Source: Ophioderma brevispina
Lineage: Eukaryota; Echinodermata; Ophiuroidea; Amphilepidida; Ophiodermatidae
Reading direction: 5' to 3'
Assembly (NCBI GenBank): GCA_023653785.1
Contig: JAMKCH010049418.1
Coordinates: forward strand, 83,435-147,434
Length of the DNA: 64,000 bases
Positions within the stretch are counted from its first letter, which is position 1. The number at the start of each line of letters is the position of its first letter. Below, in pieces: positions 59,143 through 64,000 of this stretch. A program made the translations under genes and the position numbers. The notes under the pieces were generated by a model. The model had not been told where the DNA came from. It searched no databases and worked only from the letters and a program-made list of their open reading frames with translations.

Positions 59143-59830
59143 GCTCGTAAACTGTAACGGTTTAAAAAGCAGTAAATAAACAGCTGCTTTCAGAGCGGCC
59201 GTTGATCAGCACTCACCAGCCAAAATAATCTTTGAATGCGCATCAAAATCAGCTCAGATTTTGCAACCTACTCTATCTTTCCTGAAAACCTATCCCATCC
59301 ACAGAAAGATAGAAAAATAATTTGGTGTGCGTTTTCATCATAGCCGATAAATATACCCAATTACAAATTCTTACTTTACGCGGAAATAGGATTCAAATTG
59401 CGAATAATATGGTGCAAAAATCTTCAATTTTCAAATTGCAAAAATATTTTTTTTATTTTTTTTCCCAAAAACTCCCCAAACAAACAAACCTAAGGCTATC
59501 GAGTACCTAGCTGATTCGTTGAGTAGGTTTTAATCAAAGTCAAACGATTCCCAAATGTTATCTTGGTGGGGATTTTAAATTTCCTCCCAGATAATAAATT
59601 GGCCCACATGTCAACCAACGCCAGAAACCGCCGAGTGTTCATATAATCTTCTTGAATTTCTCTTTTCTCTTGAAAATTCAACTTATCCACTTGGTAAGAA
59701 ATACTTCGCCCTGTGTCAAATAACACTTTGGATTTATTACCACTACCAACCCTCAACTTATCAGGTGATATTACTACAATCCTGGTATATCTGATCATCT
59801 TATAAAAACCTACATTAACTAAAACCACAA
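59143..59830 (+). pseudogene. LINE AP-endonuclease-like region
   Basis: Starts with V-N-C-N-G-L-K-S-S-K (59146-59175), the usual first strand of the LINE endonuclease fold. It continues with A-A-V-D-Q-H-S-P (59200-59223) and Y-P-I-H-R-K (59291-59310). Near the end come G-D-F-K-F-P-P (about 59569-59589), matching the conserved G-D-F-N block, N-P-Q-L-I (59748-59762) and P-G-I-S-D-H-L (59779-59801), matching the catalytic S-D-H. The G-D-F-N asparagine is lysine here. Several frame shifts occur. Confidence 0.7.
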
Positions 59831-60399
59831 TCACAAATGACGCCTCCAGGAAAATTTATAATTTCCTCAAAGCAGATGTTGAATGGTTTTGAAGCAAAAT
59901 GTTAAAGTACACACACGGGAGTTCCTATCCTCAACCCCAAATAACAACAATGTGTACCCAACTGGGGATGTACGGGATTCCTTACTAAGAATCCTAATAC
60001 AACAGGACTTCAAAATTGAGTGTGGGAAACTACTCTCCCATGGATCACACGTGACATTAAGCGTCAATGAGAAAAGTGACCAAATTCCACATTCCAGTTT
60101 ATCCAGAAACATCAAAACAGTATTTCTTGGAAATACTCCCCGCCAATTAGAAACCAAGTTGCAATGTTGTCCACATAGCTCATGAAGATTATGTCAACAC
60201 TGATGTCGTCGGTGGAGCCCTTTCCGAGCGCCCCGAAACATTTTGTGTCGTATGTAAAATGATTGCGCACCGACACCTTGGAATTCCAACTCTAAGAACA
60301 GCCACTAAAAAACCTGCACAACAACATCAGATAAAGCGAAGAAGCACTCACTGTCATCATCTGTGTTCACCAAAGAGTCCAACTCAAACATTCCGACAA

Positions 60400-61400
60400 G
60401 GGCATATGCACCGTATCCATCTATATCGAACCTTATATAGGCGTAGAAGGAGTAGAAAAACACCGACTCTCCTTAAATCCATCAAAAGCAAGTGGCCCGG
60501 ATGAATTACCACGCAAAACTTCTTAAACTTGTCTCCTTGGAAATCGCACACCTGCACATAATTCTTATTCCAGCAATCATTCAATATAGGCACATTACCA
60601 CTCAATTGAAACAATCACTAGGCACTACGGGCATATCAAAAAAGGCAAAATAACATATCCCGGCAATTACCCGCCCCATTCACTAACGTGCCTTTGCTGT
60701 CAAGTGTTATGGAAACATATAATCTTGAGTCACCTAGCCAAACCATTTAGTGGCAATAACATCTTGCTTGACTCACAGCAACGGGTTTTCGTGAAAAGCT
60801 CATCACAGTACAACAACTAATTTCATTCATCCTTCATGGATTGGGCACATACTCTACAATGTCGTGGTCAAGTCTGACGTAGTAACTTACTAACTCGACT
60901 CTCAAAGCGTTTGATAAGGTACCCCATCATCGCTTATATACCCGCTAAACTTTTTTCTTCTCTCATAACACGGCCCGACCTCTAAGAATTGATCATATCC
61001 TTTTTATCCAACAGATTACAGGCCGTCTCTGTCAATGGATCCCATTCATCTGGGGGGAAGTGTCCTGCTGGAGTACCCCAGGTTTCTGTACTTCGGAACC
61101 ATGCCCTGTTCTTGCTGTAGGTATTAATGATAATACAAAGATCAAATCACATCCACTCTGCGGTTATTTGCTGACGAAGCATTATCTACCGGGGATTTTA
61201 AGTCCACAACGACCATACTGTGGTCTCCAGAGGGACTTGGAAAATGCTTACAAACTGGTCCTCTACATGGTTAATGCGCTTCAATGTTGAGAAATGTGCC
61301 ATCTTAATCATAACCAAGAACGAAACCTAGTCTTTCTTTTTCCAATATAAAATCCTTGGGAAGACACTTACAAGAAGTAGACGGCTAGACTACCATCGGT
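60400..61400 (+). pseudogene. LINE reverse transcriptase region
   Basis: L-N-P-S-K-A-S-G-P-D-E-L-P (60474-60512) is RT block 1. H-L-A-K near 60730 and S-Q-x-G-F near 60775 follow, then V-V-V/K-S-D-V-V near 60865. A-F-D-K-V-P-H-H-R-L is around 60907-60938, F-L-S-N-R-L-Q-A-V-S-V-N-G-S at about 61001-61042, and A-G-V-P-Q-like around 61063-61083. The catalytic box reads F-A-D-E (61167-61178) instead of F-A-D-D. Frame changes and stops are frequent. Family order and spacing are normal. Confidence 0.75.
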
Positions 61401-61549
61401 GTTACAAATCTCAAAAGACTTAGGCTGGGATTAACCACTGTAATAAGATCACACGCTGAAGGCAAATCGTACCCTTGTGTTTATAACGGACGGTGTCCAC
61501 TCTATCTCCAGTAAACATAAGTAAAGGCCCAAGCTTATCAGGGGCCTAG

Positions 61550-62035
61550 TTCGCCCACAAACTCGAGTATGCTTCAGAGTCTTGGAATCACGTAATAACA
61601 ATCAATGCTTGTAAATCAAATTTGAACAAGTTTAACGGACGGGCAGCAGCACGGTTTGTCTTCAAAGACGACCGAAAGAACTACCTCTGTACAACATTCC
61701 TTGATCCACAACCTTGGGCTGGGATTCTCATCCCTACTAGGCGCTAGCAGCCCAATTGAATATTGTTCTTACAAAAATTCAAATTGTTCACCTAGTAAAT
61801 ATCCAGTTTCCTCCTATCGTTCGTGTCAAAAACCAGCTACCTATTTTGGCAGATATGATCAACACCAATTCAAATTTAGCATTCCAGAGGCAACGATTGA
61901 TAGTTACAAGTTTTCCATTCTACCCACGTACAATTCGTATGGAACCACCTACCAGCCTCAGCAGTTTCTGCTCCTTCACTCCCCATTATTTCAGGAACCA
62001 GTTCCTACTAGCATCCGGCAGTGAGACCCGCCCTG
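61550..62035 (+). pseudogene. LINE C-terminal region
   Basis: F-N-G-R-A-A-R-F-V-F-K-D-D near 61631-61668, S-V-Q-H-S-L-I-H-N-L-G near 61692-61724, then F-P-F-Y-P-R-T-I-R-M (61912-61941) and S-A-V-S-A-P-S-L-P near 61955-61985 match the end of Jockey/CR1-type ORF2. Two overlapping open frames (61656-62024 and 61756-62202) together cover it. Confidence 0.75.
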
Positions 62036-62244
62036 TGGGGCTCCAGTTGTTTTATAGTCTACATGTATTTTCATTTTCATCACTGTATATGTGCAACCAG
62101 TGTTTTTGGTTTGTGGTTTTGTGGTCCCTTAGTATTTCGGGTCTTTCACTTTTCTACACCATGCCTGTGACGTCACTTCTGCACCAAAAGTCCCAGTTGT
62201 AGAGCAGTTGCTGTATAGGGGGAATCTATTATTGAAGATGAAGA

Positions 62245-64000
62245 TATGTCATAGGAAGGAAAAACGACCTTTATTTCAAAGCTTATAAATCTCCGGGCTA
62301 CGATGAAGTCTTTCTATTTTCTTGTGGGAGAATGGGGTTTACTGAGGAGGGATTTGAACAAAAATCAACATATTTTATGATTATTTTATCACTAGACCTA
62401 TGAATAGTAATTTTTTAACCAATACACTCCCTGAATTATGTAGAGGAAGAAAAAGAAAAACGACCGATGCAAAGCTATGATCTCCCTCTTAAGCTACTGT
62501 GAAGTCTTTCTCTTTTCTTGGGGGAAGAAGAAAGAGTGCGGGTTACGGGGATGGATTGAACAAAAATTCAAAATTTTTATGGTTAGTTTTATCACTGGCC
62601 ATATGAATACTAGTATTTAACCAAACACTCCCTTACTTATGTCATTGGAAGACAAAAACGCCCGATTCAAAGCCTAATTATATCCTTAAGCTACGGTGAC
62701 TGAAGTTCTTCTATTTCTTTGTGGAAAGAATGTGGGTACTGGAGATGGATTTGAACCAAAATCAAAATATTGATGGATTATTTTGTCATCTAGACCAAAT
62801 GAATAATTAATTTAACCAAACACTCCCTTAATTATGATTGAAGAAAACGGACCATTTCAAAGCTACATTATATCCCTTAAGCTACGGTGTGAAGCGTTCT
62901 ATTTTCTTTGTGAGAAGAAGAGTGCGGTACGGGGATGGATTTGAACCAAATTCAACTATTTGATGGATTATTTTTGTCACTAGACCAATGAATAGTAATT
63001 TAACCAACCACTCCCTTAATTATGTCAGTGGAGAAAACGACCGATTTCAAAGCTACTTATATCCCTTAAGCTACGGTGAAGTCTTTCTATTTTCTTTGTG
63101 TGAAAAGAGTGCGGGTATTGGGGATGGAGTTGAACAAATCAAAATATTGATGGAATTTTTTGTCACAGGACCATGAATAGTAATTGAACCAAACACTCCC
63201 TTAATTATGTCATTGGAGAGAAAAACGAACGATTTCAAAGCTATTATATCCCTTAAGCTACGGTGAAGTCTTCTAGTTCTTTGAGGAAAGAGTGCGGGTA
63301 CTGGGGAGGATTGAACCAAAATCAAAATATTTGATGGATTATTTTTGTCACTAGACCAATGAATAGTAATTAACCAAACACTCCCTTAATTATGTCATTG
63401 GAAGAAAACGACGATTTCAAAGCTAATTATCTCCCTTAAGCCACGGTGAAGTCTTTCTATTTTCTTGTGGAAAGATATGGGTACTGGGATGAATTTGAAC
63501 TAAATCAAAAAATATTTGAGGATTATTTTTGTCACTAGACCAATGAATAGTAATTTAACCCAACACTCCCTTAATTATGTCATTGAAGAAAGAAAAAGAC
63601 CGGTTCAAGCTAATTATATCCCTAAGCTACGCGTGAAGTCTTTCTATTTTCTTTGTGGGAAGCGAGTGCGGGTACCGGGGATGGATTTGACAAAAAATCA
63701 AAATATTGTATGGAGTATTTTTATTCATTAGACCTGATGAATAGTTAATTTTAACCCAAACTCCCTTTTTAATCTGTCATTGGAAGAAAAAAGACCGATT
63801 TCAAAGCTAATTATTTATCCATTAAGGTACGGTGAAGTTTTTCTATTTTCTTTGTGAAAAGAGTGCGGGTATTGGGGATGGATTACCAAATCAAAATATT
63901 GATGGAGTATTTTTTGTCACTAGACCAATGAATAGTCATTGAACCAAACACTCCCCTAGTATCTCATAGGAAGAGAGAAAAAGACCGCCGATTCAAAGAC
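62245..64000 (+). repeat. ~190 bp satellite array, runs off the window
   Basis: About nine head-to-tail monomers. The landmark ccttaagctacggtgaagtc recurs near 62488, 62684, 62876, 63065, 63252, 63435, 63622 and 63815, a spacing of roughly 183-199. Other shared words are gtgcgggtactggggatgga, caaaatcaaaatat, cactagaccaatgaatagta and cactcccttaattatgtcat. Monomers differ chiefly by one-base indels. Frames of 60-84 codons inside are by-products. Confidence 0.9.

Larger units (their letters stand above)
57435..62244 (+). mobile_element. Near full-length ~4.8 kb LINE inserted in the satellite
   Basis: The satellite monomer stops at cctcccatgt and resumes at atgtcataggaagg, so everything between is one insertion with at most a short atgt target duplication. 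The insert has a ~1.1 kb 5' leader, one broken ORF with 2A-like, PHD-like, endonuclease, RT and C-terminal parts in order, and a 3' end with ttgaagatgaagat, a short tandem tail. This is the layout of CR1/Jockey-group APE-type elements of marine invertebrates. Reading frames change many times, so this copy cannot make protein as written. Confidence 0.8.

Noticed and set aside
62245..64000. CRISPR-like regular repeats
   Set aside because: Monomers are contiguous ~190 bp head-to-tail satellite units with no spacers, in an animal genome.

Overview
This window looks like repeat-dominated nuclear DNA from an animal, most likely a marine invertebrate. It is AT-rich and has no prokaryotic gene layout, rRNA, tRNA gene or CRISPR array. 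I could not recognise any host protein-coding exon. What can be supported is a dense, nested set of non-LTR retrotransposons (L2/CR1-like and Jockey/CR1-like), SINEs with tRNA-type promoters, foldback or MITE-like DNA elements, satellites and local duplications. A retrotransposon with a 2A-like motif plus a PHD-like finger, and SINEs with LINE-type 3' tails, are known from echinoderms, hemichordates, amphioxus and molluscs. The sequence does not let me choose between these.

From 2.5 to 43.6 kb the window is built from three same-orientation copies of one unit of about 6.5-7.5 kb. Copy A is 2490-10120. The middle copy is split into 17240-21958 and 32722-36270. Copy E is 37930-43560 and lacks its last ~0.9 kb. 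Between A and the middle copy sits a 5.2 kb inverted-repeat element (10121-15287). It carries a decayed L2-like LINE, which itself carries a 0.49 kb MITE. The junction of that element with the unit was then duplicated in tandem (15083-17018 and 17019-about 19000). The middle copy is interrupted by a 10.8 kb element with inverted arms of more than 1.3 kb (21959-32721). That element encloses a Jockey-like LINE, a pyrimidine-rich block that breaks the LINE, and a SINE-like 3' tail. A 0.9 kb foldback element lies between the middle copy and copy E.

From 43.6 to 57 kb there are smaller pieces: two tRNA-type SINEs, an A-rich block, LINE C-terminal fragments on both strands, a diverged minisatellite and two foldback MITEs. 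From 57 kb to the end there is a ~190 bp satellite. It is interrupted at one point inside a monomer by an almost full-length ~4.8 kb LINE with recognisable 2A-like, PHD-like, endonuclease, reverse transcriptase and C-terminal parts.

Almost every coding region is broken by one- or two-base insertions and deletions, and the repeat copies differ from each other mainly in the same way. This fits old decay, an incompletely corrected long-read consensus, or both, so frameshifts here should not be over-read. The biological interest is the nesting: uninterrupted paralogous copies give the empty target sites, so insertion boundaries and the relative order of events can be read within this one window.
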